Notes: generated by a model from the sequence alone, not told the origin. 64,000 nt of DNA from Acidobacteriota bacterium (GCA_025353165.1 JANXRE010000017.1:41005-105004); one strand, 5' to 3'; shown: positions 55,006 through 64,000, counted from the stretch's first letter. Made by a program: numbers and translations.

Positions 55006-57573
55006 ATGCGGCTTAGGATTTCGCTGGCTTTGTTGCTTTGTCTAGGCTGCTCGGCGGCCGACCGTTTTTCCATCTCGGGAACCGTGAGCGATTCGAGCGG
55101 AGCGCCTATCCCCGGCGCCAGCGTGGCAGTCCGCCAGCGAGGCGGACCCGTTGCCGGCACGGTGCGCACCGGCAGCGCTGGCGCGTTTCGCCTGACCGGC
55201 CTGCCGTCGGGAGACTTCGACGTCGAGGCTGTCAGCGAAGGGTTCGCCGCCGAGCGGATCCCTGTAACGATAGACGCCCGTTCGCCGGCCCTGCTCCGGA
55301 TTACGCTGAAGCTCGCGGGCATTCGGCAGGAGGTTACGGTCAGCGAAGCCGCCACCCGGGTCACCACCGACGCCTCGGACAACCTCGACGTGATCACCCT
55401 GGATCGCGAAATGCTTGACAATCTGCCGATCTTCGATCAGAACTACGTCTCGGCGATGTCGCAGTTCCTCGATCCCGGTTCAATCTCGACTGGCGGTGTC
55501 ACCCTGGTCGTCAACGGAATGGAACAGAAGAACATCGGCGTGTCCGCCTCGGCGATTCAGCAGGTGAAGATCAATCAGAACCCCTATTCCGCAGAGTTCT
55601 CCCGCCCCGGCCGCGGCCGCATCGAAGTGATCACGAAGCCCGGGTCGCCGGTCTATCACGGCACTTTCAATTTTCTTTTCCGGGATTACCACCTGAACGC
55701 GAGGGATCCGTTCGCTGTTGCGCGTCCACCGGAACAACGGCGCATCTACGAGGGAAGTCTCACCGGTCCCTTGGGACGAAGCGGAAAGAACTCGTTCCTC
55801 CTCTCGGCCGACCGCGAGGAGCAGGACTTGCAGGCCGTGGTATTCGCATTCACGCCGGCCGGAATCGTCCAGCAAAACGTCGCCAATCCCCAGCGTGACA
55901 CGGAGATTTCGGCCGGCCTCACACATCAGTTGAGCGACGGCCACCTGGCCTCCTTCCGCGGCACTTATCACGACGCGACAGATCGCAACCGCGGCGCAGG
56001 AGGCTTGGTCCTGGCCTCGGCCGGCGTCAACTACCGGGATCGCGAGGACGAGTTGTATTACAACGACAGCCTGGCGATCACTCCCAAGCTATTGAACCAG
56101 TTCCGAGTTCTCATCGGGCGTCAGCATACGCCCGCAACGAGCGTCAGCAGCGATCCGGCGATCGTGGTTCCCGGATCGTTTGTCGGAGGCGGCGCGCAGT
56201 CGGATCGCCTTCAGACCGAGACGCACATGAACCTGAACGACATCGTTTCGTGGTCAGTGGGGAAGAACGAGATCCGGACCGGGATTAACATCCCCGATAT
56301 CAGCCGTCGAGGTCTGGTCGACAACTCAAACATGGGAGGCACCTACTCGTTCTCGACTTTGCAGGACTATTCGCAGGCGCGCCCGTATTCGCTCATCCAA
56401 CAGCATGGAGACGGCCGCGTCATATTCCTTGAGACGGTGGTGGGCGGGTTCTTCCAGGATGAATACCGTCTGCGGCCGAACCTCACCATCGCGGCCGGCG
56501 TTCGCTACGACTGGCAGAACTATTTCCACGACAACAATAACGTCGCGCCGCGCTTGTCCTTCGCCTGGGCACCAGCGAAGAATCGCAAGACTGTCCTGCG
56601 CGGAGGCGCGGGCCTGTTTTACGATCGCACCGGGCCCGGCCCCGTCTTCGACCTGGAAAGGTATAACGGATTCCGCCTGAAGCAGATCGTCCTGACCGAT
56701 CCGTCGTATCCCGCGGTGCTGGATCCAGCCACCATCGCCGCCGCGCCGTCGACCCTGGCGCGCCTGGACCCCACGGTCAAGATCCCGTACACGGCTCAGT
56801 TCAGTTTGGGCGTCGAGCGTCAGCTCTACAAGGGCACGACGCTCTCGGTGACTTACTGGGCCACCCGGGGCGTGAGTCTATTCCGCTCGCGGGATGTGAA
56901 CGCGCCGCCGCCTCCCGATTACTTGGCGCGGCCCGATCCCGCCATCGGCGTCTACCGGCAGATCGAATCGTCGGGGCACCTGCAAAGCGATTCCATGGAG
57001 GTTTCCTTCCGGGGCCAGGTCACTCGCTATTTCAAAGGCATGGCGCAGTACACCCTGGGCCGCGCTTACAACGACGTCGGCGGAAGCTATCTGGGAGGCA
57101 CGCGCAGCACCGGGATTAATTCATTTCCGGCCAATAACTACGACCTGTCCGGCGAGTGGTCCCGCGCCGACTACGATCAGCGGAATCGTTTGAATCTTCT
57201 CGGAACCGCGCATGCCGCGAAGTATCTGGACCTGGGAATTGGTTTCTTCGCCAATACGGGAGCGCCGTACACCGAAACGACGGGGCGGGATGACTACCGC
57301 ACGGGATACGCGAACGCTCGGCCGCCGGGCGTACGGCGTAACTCGTTGCAGGGCCCGGGATTCGTGGATCTGGCCCTGCGATGGTCGCATGACTTTCAGC
57401 TCAGCGGCAAGAAGGAAGGCCCGCGGCTCACGACGGCGCTCGACGCCTTCAATGTCACGAATCGAACGAACGACGTGACGTTTATCGGAAACCTCAGCTC
57501 GCCTTTCTTCGGCCAGGCAATCGCCGCGAAACCGCCTCGGCGGCTGCAACTCTCGCTTCGTTTCGAATTCTAA
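55006..57573 (+). CDS. TonB-dependent receptor-like outer-membrane protein (second, shorter)
   Basis: 855 residues with a signal peptide ending near CSAAD; CLGC might also be a lipobox. FSISGTVSDSSGAPIPGASV to GDFDVEAVSEGF is the carboxypeptidase-regulatory domain (about 22-105). The plug region includes GGVTLVVNGMEQKN, IQQVKINQNPYSAEFSRPGR and GRIEVITKPGSPVYHGTFNF, and the barrel ends RRLQLSLRFEF, a classic terminal Phe. The plug resembles Bryobacter-type receptors rather than SusC. It lies 45 bases after the larger receptor and 13 before the phosphatase, so the three may be co-transcribed. A role in phosphate-ester or glycan uptake is conceivable from the phosphatase neighbour. Confidence 0.88.
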   Translation: MRLRISLALLLCLGCSAADRFSISGTVSDSSGAPIPGASVAVRQRGGPVAGTVRTGSAGAFRLTGLPSGDFDVEAVSEGFAAERIPVTIDARSPALLRITLKLAGIRQEVTVSEAATRVTTDASDNLDVITLDREMLDNLPIFDQNYVSAMSQFLDPGSISTGGVTLVVNGMEQKNIGVSASAIQQVKINQNPYSAEFSRPGRGRIEVITKPGSPVYHGTFNFLFRDYHLNARDPFAVARPPEQRRIYEGSLTGPLGRSGKNSFLLSADREEQDLQAVVFAFTPAGIVQQNVANPQRDTEISAGLTHQLSDGHLASFRGTYHDATDRNRGAGGLVLASAGVNYRDREDELYYNDSLAITPKLLNQFRVLIGRQHTPATSVSSDPAIVVPGSFVGGGAQSDRLQTETHMNLNDIVSWSVGKNEIRTGINIPDISRRGLVDNSNMGGTYSFSTLQDYSQARPYSLIQQHGDGRVIFLETVVGGFFQDEYRLRPNLTIAAGVRYDWQNYFHDNNNVAPRLSFAWAPAKNRKTVLRGGAGLFYDRTGPGPVFDLERYNGFRLKQIVLTDPSYPAVLDPATIAAAPSTLARLDPTVKIPYTAQFSLGVERQLYKGTTLSVTYWATRGVSLFRSRDVNAPPPPDYLARPDPAIGVYRQIESSGHLQSDSMEVSFRGQVTRYFKGMAQYTLGRAYNDVGGSYLGGTRSTGINSFPANNYDLSGEWSRADYDQRNRLNLLGTAHAAKYLDLGIGFFANTGAPYTETTGRDDYRTGYANARPPGVRRNSLQGPGFVDLALRWSHDFQLSGKKEGPRLTTALDAFNVTNRTNDVTFIGNLSSPFFGQAIAAKPPRRLQLSLRFEF

Positions 57574-57586
57574 ACGCTCATCCTTT

Positions 57587-58841
57587 ATGTCAAGAGTCGC
57601 GTGGCTATCCATTCTGTTCGCCGCCGCGGGTCTGGCGGCCGAACTCAAGTATGTCGCCGTGATCACCCGTCACGGAGTTCGCTCGCCGACCTGGACCGCG
57701 GCGCGGCTGGCGCAGTATTCGGTCGAGCCGTGGCCCGATTGGGGCGTGCCTCCCGGAAATCTCACTCCGCACGGGCACACACTGATGCAGCAGTTCGGAG
57801 CCTATTACCGGACCTATTTTTCCAGCCAGGGACTCCTCTCTCAAACCGGCTGCGGCGATGCCGGCCGGGTCTACTTCTGGGCCCATAACGAACAGCGGAC
57901 TCTCGAAACGGCGCGCGCCCTTACGGAAGGAATGCATCCCGGCTGCGCCGCCGCGGTGCACGCCGCCGCCGAAGACGAAATCGATCCGCTTTTCGGCCCG
58001 ATCGCGGCCGGCCTGGGGAAACCGGATCGCGCTCTCGCGGCCGCCGCGGTATCCGGACGGATCGGCGGGAATTCTCAAGAGCTGCTGGACCTCTACCGGC
58101 CGGCCTTTGAGGAATTAGAGCGTATTCTCGCCGGTCCCGGCGCCAGGCCCCCGGCGCGGATTCTTCCAAACGAACCCATTCCGGTCGCGGCGGGAGGCGA
58201 CAGCCTCGTCGACCTGACCGGGGCCCTCCACACGGCATCCACTCTCAGCGAGAACCTGCTTCTCGAGTACACCAACGGGATGCGGGGCAAAGACCTGGGT
58301 TGGGGCCGTCTGAATTCGTCCAACCTTCGGCAGATCATGGCGTTGCATGCAGGTTATTCCGACCTCGCGCGCCGGACGCCATACATCGCCCGCGCGCGCG
58401 GCTCGAACCTCCTGGAACATGTTCTGGATTCCATGCGGCAGGCGGCTCTAGGCAAACCGGTTCCTGGGGCGCTGGGGAAACCGGCGGACGCGGCGCTGGT
58501 GATCGTCGGCCACGATACCAATCTCTCCAACATCTCCGGGATGCTCGGAATCTCGTGGTTACTGCCCGGATATCAGCCTAACGATCCGGTGCCGGGAGGC
58601 GCTGGTTTTCGAGCTGTGGTGGATGCCGGACCAGAAAAAGCACAGCGTCCGCGTATACTACACGGCTCAGACACTGGAGCAGATGCGGGCCGCCGTTCCA
58701 TTGACGATCGCGGCGCCCCCGCCCAGGTCGTCCATCTTCATCCCCGGATGCGGCACGGCGGCCGGCAGCTTCGATTGTTCCTGGGAAGACTTCCAGCGCA
58801 CGCTGTCGGACGCCATCGACCTCTCCTTCACGAAAAACTGA
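57587..58841 (+). pseudogene. Histidine-type acid phosphatase interrupted by a frameshift near its end
   Basis: The frame from ATG 57587 carries a signal peptide (MSRVAWLSILFAAAGLAAEL), the catalytic RHGVRSP, AHNEQRTLETARAL, and the second active-site HD in VIVGHDTNLSNISGM. Near 58595, after NDPVPGG, the family-like sequence moves to the next frame: LVFELWWMPDQKKHSVRVYY, TLEQMRAAVP and CSWEDFQRTLSDAIDL, ending at 58841. The first frame instead runs on into an Arg/His/Gly-rich tail to 58876 that is not protein-like. A one-base insertion or two-base loss explains it. The enzyme (glucose-1-phosphatase/phytase type) may still be active if the tail is dispensable, or it may be a sequencing error. 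Confidence 0.7.
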
Positions 58842-58883
58842 ACGTGCACCCCGTGCGCGGAACCGTGGTAGGTTAAATTCTTC

Positions 58884-59471
58884 ATGAAAACAGCGACATT
58901 CGTCATTCTGACCATTCTGGGCCGCGGCGCGGCGGCGCAGACGCCCGGCGATGGACCCCGTTTCACGTCCGACGGTAGGCTCGAAAAACCGGAGAACTAC
59001 CGGGAATGGATTTGGCTCAGCTCCGGGCTTGGAATGTCCTATGGTCCCATCAGCGAGGGCATGTCGAATCAGGATCCGCCCTTCGATAATGTGTTCGTCA
59101 ATCCCGCGGCGTATCGCCACTTCCTCCGGACCGGCACCTGGCCCGACAAGACCATCTTCGTTCTCGAGGTGCGATCGTCGGTAGGGAAGGGCTCGATCAA
59201 TCAGGGCGGTCATTTTCAGGGCGAGCTCGTGGCCGTAGAGGCCGAAGTCAAGGACGAGAGCCGCCCCGGGAAATGGGTCTTCTTCGGCTTCAATTCTGGG
59301 TCCTCGCCCGCCAAGCCGATCCCGCCCGCAGCCACGTGCTACAGCTGCCATGCCCAGCACGGCGCCGTGGACAACACGTTTGTGCAGTTCTATCCGACGC
59401 TGCTGGGAGTTGCCAAGGCAAAAGGAACGTTGAAAACGCCGCTTGGAATCGCAGGCACGAGCCGGAATTAA
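58884..59471 (+). CDS. Cytochrome P460-like c-type heme protein, secreted
   Basis: 195 residues. Signal peptide (MKTATFVILTILGRGAAAQ). The body reads ENYREWIWLSSGLGMSYGP, VNPAAYRHFLRTGTWPDKTI and HFQGELVAVEAEVKDE, typical of the P460 domain, and TCYSCHAQHGAVDNTFVQFY holds the CxxCH heme-attachment motif. P460 proteins oxidise hydroxylamine or nitric oxide in nitrifiers and methanotrophs; in heterotrophs the role is unclear, with NO or organic detoxification suggested. It starts 43 bases after the phosphatase and precedes a histidine kinase by 53 bases. Confidence 0.85.
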   Translation: MKTATFVILTILGRGAAAQTPGDGPRFTSDGRLEKPENYREWIWLSSGLGMSYGPISEGMSNQDPPFDNVFVNPAAYRHFLRTGTWPDKTIFVLEVRSSVGKGSINQGGHFQGELVAVEAEVKDESRPGKWVFFGFNSGSSPAKPIPPAATCYSCHAQHGAVDNTFVQFYPTLLGVAKAKGTLKTPLGIAGTSRN

Positions 59472-59524
59472 TAAGTATCGATTTGTCCTAAATCTCCGGC
59501 ACATTCCCGCCGATAAGGCTAATA

Positions 59525-60688
59525 GTGCTAGTTGACACTTCGTTCTCGGACGGAATGCTCGGGTTCGACAAGCTGTGTGTCAGCCCGGGCGGCCGGCTGG
59601 ACAGGCTGAAAGATGAGTTTCTCGCCAGCCTCAATCACGAGATTCGCACTCCGCTCAGCGGCATCATCGGCATGGCCGATTTGCTGCTTGAAACATGCCT
59701 CGATTCGGAGCAGAGCGAGTACGTCTCCTCCGTGCGGACGTGCGCCGAGCGGCTCCTGGAAACCCTGACCACCGGCCTTGAGTACTCGGCGTTGGCGGCC
59801 GGCGCCGTCGAGCTGGACAGTTACGAGTTCAACATGCGGGAGGCGCTCGAGGCCGCGATTGGCGAACATAGAGCCAAGGCGGTCGCAAAATCCATTTCCC
59901 TGGCATTTTCGATGGATCCCAAGCTGCCGCGGAACGTCCTTGGCGATGCCCGCCGCTTACAGCAGATTGCCTCTCAACTGATCGCCAACGCGGTCAAGTT
60001 CACCAGGGTGGGCGGGGTGGACGTACGGGCCGTGGCGGACGGGGATTCGACTCTTCGCCTAATGGTCTCGGATACCGGCATAGGAGTGGATCCCGACAAG
60101 CTGGAATACATCTTCGGATCGTTCCGGCAGGCCAGCACCGGACTGTCGCGATCGCATCCCGGCCTGGGGCTGGGCCTGGCGCTGGTGGCGCGCCTGACCG
60201 CCGCTCTCAACGGCTGCCTGGAGGTGGATGGCCGCCCCGGCGAAGGCAGCACGTTCACCGTGTCCATTCCGCTGCGCGCCGCGCTGGCGCCGGGCGCTCC
60301 CATGTCGCTGGACGGCAAGACGTTTCAGGTGCTGGTGGTGGAGGACAATCCGGTCTTGCGCACGGTGATCGGACATGTGTTGGGACGCTACCCCTTGCAG
60401 TTGAGCTTTGCCGAGTCCGGAGTATCCGCCCTGCGGCAGGCGGCGGCGCTCCGCTTCGATCTGGTATTGATGGACCTCGAAATGCCCGAAATGGACGGGC
60501 TTACCGCGGCGGCCGGGCTCCGGGAACTGCCGGGATACGGCGATACTCCGGTGATCGCCGTCACGGCTTCCGACACGGAACGATGCCGCGCGGTCTGCCG
60601 CGAATACGGGATGCAGGCTTTTCTCGCTAAGCCCGTGCAAGCGCGGGAACTTGTCGGGACCGTCCGGCGATTCCTGCCCTGGCAATAA
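59525..60688 (+). CDS. Hybrid sensor histidine kinase with C-terminal receiver domain, cytoplasmic
   Basis: 387 residues from GTG 59525, with AAGG about 10 bases upstream. No membrane helix and almost no input domain (about 25 residues). His[27 protein letters not shown], phospho-acceptor His in NHEIRTP. HATPase: [15 protein letters not shown] (N box), VSDTGIGVD (G1), [12 protein letters not shown] (G2). Receiver (about 262-385): [25 protein letters not shown] with phospho-acceptor Asp, AVTAS and FLAKPVQ lysine. Lack of a sensor suggests it is driven by a partner or an external histidine-kinase complex. No response regulator is adjacent, so its target is unknown. Confidence 0.9.
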   Translation: MLVDTSFSDGMLGFDKLCVSPGGRLDRLKDEFLASLNHEIRTPLSGIIGMADLLLETCLDSEQSEYVSSVRTCAERLLETLTTGLEYSALAAGAVELDSYEFNMREALEAAIGEHRAKAVAKSISLAFSMDPKLPRNVLGDARRLQQIASQLIANAVKFTRVGGVDVRAVADGDSTLRLMVSDTGIGVDPDKLEYIFGSFRQASTGLSRSHPGLGLGLALVARLTAALNGCLEVDGRPGEGSTFTVSIPLRAALAPGAPMSLDGKTFQVLVVEDNPVLRTVIGHVLGRYPLQLSFAESGVSALRQAAALRFDLVLMDLEMPEMDGLTAAAGLRELPGYGDTPVIAVTASDTERCRAVCREYGMQAFLAKPVQARELVGTVRRFLPWQ

Positions 60689-60737
60689 TCGGGATCATCG
60701 CGGAACAAAGCACCGGTTCTTGCCGTCATTGCTTATA

Positions 60738-61976
60738 GTGAGCCAAAATGCGTCGTTTGCGGAGGCGGCACGTGTCGCCGCGGATTCGTTGCGTTCCAGT
60801 AAGCTGCGCAGCTTTCTCACTCTCCTGGGTATCATCCTGGCGACCACTACCCTGATCGCGGTCATGTCGATTATCAACGGCATGAACGCCTACATCGCTG
60901 AAAACGTGTCGGATATGGGCGCCGACGGCTTTCGAATCTACCGCATGGCCTTTATCGGAGATTTCGAGCCGAAGAAGTTTTTGGAGTTGCAGAAGAAGAA
61001 CCCCGAACTCAAGCAGGAAGAATTCGAGTTTGTGAAGAGCCGGGTGACGCTCTGCCGGGAGATTGGGCTCGAATCCGGGGGCAACGGCAGAGTCTCTTCC
61101 GGGGGCGACCAACTGCAGGGGGTCGATCTGAGCGCCGGCACGCCGAACTACACGGCCATCAACAATATTCAGATCGCGTCCGGGCGCATGTTCACCGACA
61201 CCGACAACTCACGGCGTCGTTCCGTCCTGCTGATTGGAAGCGACATAAAAGACCGCTTTTTCTCCACCCGGGATCCTCTCGGAAAAACGCTTTCGGTGGA
61301 CGGTCGCCCCTTCGAAATCGCCGGCGTCGCGAAGACCAAAGGCAGCGTGTTCGGCCAATCCCAGGACAACTTCGTCCTTATGCCGATCGACACTTATTTC
61401 AAGATCTACGGTGCTCGCCAGTGGATGGGCTACATCGCGCTGGCCAACGACCGGACCGTGCTCACCCAGGCCCAGGAAGAAGTCAAGCTGCTCATCCGCG
61501 CCTACCGTCACCTGAAACCGAAGCAGGACGACAACTTCTCGATCATCACTTCCGCGTCGCTGGTCAACGCCTGGGACCAGCTCACCGGAGCCATCGCCGC
61601 CACCGCCATGGCGGTGGTCAGCGTATTCATGCTGGTGGGCGGCATCGTCATCATGAACATCATGCTCGCCGTGGTCACGGAACGCACGCGCGAGATCGGT
61701 ATCCGGAAGTCGGTGGGGGCGCGCGGGCGAGACATCCTGAACCAGTTTCTCGTGGAGTCGTCCATGCTGGCGGCTTCGGGGGGACTGATCGGGGTGCTGA
61801 TCGCCTGGTCTATCGCCGTGCTCGTCCGGAGTACGACGTCGGTCCCGATGCGCGTGCCGGCCACTGCCGTGATCGTCGGGGTCGGGCTATCTACCGTCGT
61901 AGGGCTGTTCTTCGGCATTTACCCGGCGCGCCGCGCGTCGAAACTGGATCCAATCGAGGCGCTGAGGGCCGAATAG
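60738..61976 (+). CDS. MacB-type ABC permease (first of a pair)
   Basis: 412 residues if GTG 60738 is the start (MSQNASFAEAARVAADSLRS); the in-frame stretch before it overlaps the histidine kinase and is not protein-like. LRSFLTLLGIILATTTLIAVM is the first membrane helix, a periplasmic MacB core domain follows, and TERTREIGIRKSVGARGRDI, MNIMLAVV and ARRASKLDPIEALRAE are the FtsX blocks of MacB/LolC-type permeases. Such permeases work with a MacB/LolD ATPase and a MacA adaptor; neither is in the window. The stop TAG shares its last base with the start GTG of the second permease. Confidence 0.85.
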   Translation: MSQNASFAEAARVAADSLRSSKLRSFLTLLGIILATTTLIAVMSIINGMNAYIAENVSDMGADGFRIYRMAFIGDFEPKKFLELQKKNPELKQEEFEFVKSRVTLCREIGLESGGNGRVSSGGDQLQGVDLSAGTPNYTAINNIQIASGRMFTDTDNSRRRSVLLIGSDIKDRFFSTRDPLGKTLSVDGRPFEIAGVAKTKGSVFGQSQDNFVLMPIDTYFKIYGARQWMGYIALANDRTVLTQAQEEVKLLIRAYRHLKPKQDDNFSIITSASLVNAWDQLTGAIAATAMAVVSVFMLVGGIVIMNIMLAVVTERTREIGIRKSVGARGRDILNQFLVESSMLAASGGLIGVLIAWSIAVLVRSTTSVPMRVPATAVIVGVGLSTVVGLFFGIYPARRASKLDPIEALRAE

Positions 61977-63229
61977 TGAAATTCCTTAAGCTCAAGTCCA
62001 GCATCGGGCTCGCGCTCAGCACCATCCGCGAGCACAAGATGCGGGCGTTTCTGACCGTCCTCGGCGTCATTATCGGGACCGGGACCATCATTGGCGTCGG
62101 CTCCATCCTGGCGGGCCTGGACGGCGCCATCACCGGAATCCTCCGCAGCTTCGGAACGAGTACGCTCATCGTCTTCAAGTTTCCCATCGGCGTGCGGTTC
62201 GGCAATCTGAGCGACGAGGAGCGGATGCGCAAGCCGCTCACTTACGAAAACGCCGTTGCTATCGCCGAGCGCTGCCCGTCCGTCGATCATGTCAGCCCGT
62301 ATCTGTTTCCTCCCCAAACCTTCGGCGCCCGTTTCGACAAGATCCGGTACAAGGGCAACGACATGTACAACATCCAGATGGGCGGCACCGAGGAAGGTTA
62401 CGCCGCCGGCGGCAGCAACGGTGACATGCTGTACGGCCGCTTCTTCTCGGACGTCGAGAACCAGCATCACATGCCGGTGGTGGTGATCGGGGAAGACGTG
62501 AAGAAGGCGCTCTTTTCTGGCGAGAACCCGGTAGGAAAGGAAGTGGATGTGAATGGCCACGTCCTGGAGGTGGTCGGGGTGATGGGCCGCCCCTCGGCCT
62601 CCCTGCCGGGACAAAACGACACTCGTGTATTGCTGCCTTACTTCACCATGAAGAAATTGTTCCCCAGCGCGAAAGAGAACATGCTGATCGTGGTCGCACA
62701 GGAAGGGAAACTGGCGGTGGCGCAGGATGAGGTGGCCATGGTGCTGCGCCAGGAACGTCGCGTCGCTTACAACAAACCCGACAACTTCGCGATCACCACG
62801 TCCGAGCAGATGGTGGAGGACTTCCGGAAAGTCACGGCGGTCACCACCATCGTCATGGTCGTCTTGAGCTCCATCGGACTGCTGGTAGGCGGCATCGGCG
62901 TGATGAACATCATGCTGGTCAGCGTCACCGAGAGGACCCGCGAAATCGGCATCCGGAAAGCGATCGGCGCCCAGCGTTTCGACATCGTCGTGCAGTTCCT
63001 CACCGAGGCTGTAGTCCTGACCGGGCTCGGCGGCGTCGCCGGAATGCTGTTCGGGTATATGATCTCTCTCCTCTCCCGGCTGGCTTTTCCCGGCCTGCCG
63101 ACGTCGGTGCCGTTATGGGCCGTCGCGATGGGCATCGTCGTCAGCGTCGGCATCGGCCTGTTTTTCGGCATCTGGCCCGCCAACAAAGCGGCCCGGCTCG
63201 ATCCGGTGGACGCGTTGCGCTACGAGTGA
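61976..63229 (+). CDS. MacB-type ABC permease (second of a pair)
   Basis: 417 residues from GTG 61976, overlapping the first permease stop by one base (TAGTG). KMRAFLTVLGVIIGTGTIIGVG is the first helix; the periplasmic core includes GRFFSDVENQHHMPVVVIGE and MGRPSASLPGQNDTRVLLPY. MNIMLVSVTERTREIGIRKAIGAQRFDI and ANKAARLDPVDALRYE are the FtsX blocks. The two permeases resemble each other in layout, so they may form a heterodimer. Likely role: export of a peptide, lipid or small molecule; the ATPase must be elsewhere or is not needed as in orphan families. Confidence 0.88.
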   Translation: MKFLKLKSSIGLALSTIREHKMRAFLTVLGVIIGTGTIIGVGSILAGLDGAITGILRSFGTSTLIVFKFPIGVRFGNLSDEERMRKPLTYENAVAIAERCPSVDHVSPYLFPPQTFGARFDKIRYKGNDMYNIQMGGTEEGYAAGGSNGDMLYGRFFSDVENQHHMPVVVIGEDVKKALFSGENPVGKEVDVNGHVLEVVGVMGRPSASLPGQNDTRVLLPYFTMKKLFPSAKENMLIVVAQEGKLAVAQDEVAMVLRQERRVAYNKPDNFAITTSEQMVEDFRKVTAVTTIVMVVLSSIGLLVGGIGVMNIMLVSVTERTREIGIRKAIGAQRFDIVVQFLTEAVVLTGLGGVAGMLFGYMISLLSRLAFPGLPTSVPLWAVAMGIVVSVGIGLFFGIWPANKAARLDPVDALRYE

Positions 63230-63256
63230 TCCGCGATCTCGGCTACGCTGAAAAGA

Positions 63257-64000
63257 GTGCGGCATTTCGTCCTTATCTTCGGCGCGCTTGTGCTTCCCGC
63301 TTTCTGCCAGGATAATTACGAGATTCAGGTTTACGGCTCGGAGACGGCCGCGCCGAAAACCACCATGGTTGAAATCCATAGCAACTTTACGATCAGCGGG
63401 TCGAAAAGTACGGTGGACGGGATGGTGCCGACCCAACACGCCTGGCACGAGACGCTGGAGATCACGCAAGGCTGGAACGCCTGGTTCGAAACCGGATTTT
63501 ACGTTTTCAGCAGCATCAACCCCGGCTACGGCTGGCAGTACGTGGGAAGTCACATTCGCCCCCGGGTGCGCGCCCCCGCGGGATGGCACTTGCCCGTTGG
63601 CCTCAGCCTGTCCGCCGAGTTCGGGTACCAGCGCCGCCGGTTCTCGCAGGACACCTGGACACTCGAGCTCCGGCCCATCGTGGACAAGCAGTTGGGCAAG
63701 TGGTACTTGGCATTCAATCCCGCCTTTGACCGATCGTTTCATGGGCCGGGAGTCCGACAGGGGGTCACGTTCTCGCCCAATTTCAAAGCCGGGTACGATA
63801 TCACCAAGCGGATTAACGCGGGTCTCGAGTATTACGGTTCCATGGGCAGTCTGGCAGGGTTCGATCCCCTGCGCGATCAGCAGCAGCAGATCCTCCCGGC
63901 CATCGACCTGAACCTCAGCCCGAATTGGGAGTTCAACTTGGGCGTGGGAGTGGGAGTGACTCACTCCACCGATCACTTACTGGTCAAGATGATTGTGGGA
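63257..64000 (+). CDS. Outer-membrane beta-barrel protein (partial, C-terminus outside window)
   Basis: The frame from GTG 63257 (VRHFVLIFGALVLPAFC) is open to the right edge, 248 codons. After a signal peptide, alternating polar and aromatic residues give strand pairs: YEIQVYGSETAAPKTTMVEI, WHETLEITQGWNAWFETGFYV, TWTLELRPIVDKQLGKWYLA, and GAGLEYYGSMG-like turns, the look of a porin or transporter-like barrel. It starts 28 bases after the second MacB permease, so it may be the outer-membrane part of that export system, although the usual TolC-like coiled structure is not visible. It may also be an unrelated alginate/porin-like protein. Confidence 0.75.
   Translation, partial: MRHFVLIFGALVLPAFCQDNYEIQVYGSETAAPKTTMVEIHSNFTISGSKSTVDGMVPTQHAWHETLEITQGWNAWFETGFYVFSSINPGYGWQYVGSHIRPRVRAPAGWHLPVGLSLSAEFGYQRRRFSQDTWTLELRPIVDKQLGKWYLAFNPAFDRSFHGPGVRQGVTFSPNFKAGYDITKRINAGLEYYGSMGSLAGFDPLRDQQQQILPAIDLNLSPNWEFNLGVGVGVTHSTDHLLVKMIVG

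Noticed and set aside
61421..61975. N-terminal extension of the second MacB permease
   Set aside because: It overlaps the coding end of the first permease in another frame and is His/Arg/Gly-rich; the GTG at 61976 starts directly at the conserved first helix.
1..64000. tRNA, rRNA, insertion sequences, integrases or phage genes
   Set aside because: None were recognised on either strand by eye; gene fragments are explained by decay rather than by a visible mobile element.

Overview
The window looks like a chromosomal segment of a GC-rich soil-type Acidobacteriota, most likely in the Bryobacterales / Candidatus Solibacter neighbourhood. The evidence is lineage-typical families: an orphan FtsX/MacB-type permease of the large acidobacterial kind, a VWFA-related secreted protein, giant TonB-dependent receptors with an N-terminal carboxypeptidase-regulatory domain, and many RR-signal oxidoreductases and glycosidases. 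No rRNA, tRNA, CRISPR array or insertion sequence was recognised. Many neighbouring genes overlap by 4 bases (ATGA or GTGA), so operons are easy to read. Assignments come from reading translated motifs by eye; no database search was run.

Region 1 (1-7662, minus strand) is a cell-wall and Ser/Thr-phosphorylation operon: FHA protein, a 30-residue membrane microprotein, a PP2C phosphatase carrying an extracytoplasmic parallel beta-helix, a transmembrane Ser/Thr kinase, and one large fusion of a FtsW/RodA glycosyltransferase with a class B penicillin-binding protein (cut by the left edge). It recalls the actinobacterial fhaA-pstP-rodA-pbpA-pknA/B locus. Region 2 (7739-14660) has a small TPR gene facing a minus-strand run: glycosyltransferase 2, a NagX/HGSNAT-like membrane acyltransferase, a Gfo/Idh/MocA oxidoreductase, and a GMC dehydrogenase with its subunit-3 partner.

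Region 3 (14725-21406, plus) starts with a decayed polysaccharide pyruvyl transferase. A tightly overlapped operon follows: a DUF885 metallopeptidase-like protein and a trans-4-hydroxy-L-proline degradation set (DapA-like deaminase, 4-hydroxyproline 2-epimerase, and a three-part D-hydroxyproline dehydrogenase). Region 4 (21390-26962) holds a lipoprotein, the large orphan permease, a membrane-anchored MsrB, a DUF1080 protein and a degraded P1-family (DmpA-like) peptidase.

Region 5 (26966-38202 and 43003-50896) is a glycan-degradation area: a GH42 beta-galactosidase fused to an esterase, a GH95 and a GH29 alpha-L-fucosidase, a broken bifunctional fucokinase/GDP-fucose pyrophosphorylase, an isochorismatase-like hydrolase, a TIM-barrel isomerase-like protein, a Gfo/Idh/MocA enzyme, a sialate O-acetylesterase-like protein and an aldo/keto reductase. 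Inserted in it (38276-42502, minus) is a four-gene cassette with a DUF4123 protein, the adaptor family of type VI secretion effectors, next to a protein with nine PPADD repeats; this is the best candidate for a poorly described system.

Region 6 (51277-64000, plus) carries two TonB-dependent receptor-like proteins, a frameshifted histidine acid phosphatase, a cytochrome P460-like protein, a hybrid histidine kinase, two tandem MacB-type permeases without a visible ATPase, and the start of an outer-membrane barrel protein. Together the window suggests a heterotroph feeding on complex glycoconjugates (fucosylated, galactosylated, hydroxyproline-containing material such as plant cell-wall glycoproteins); that link is an inference.
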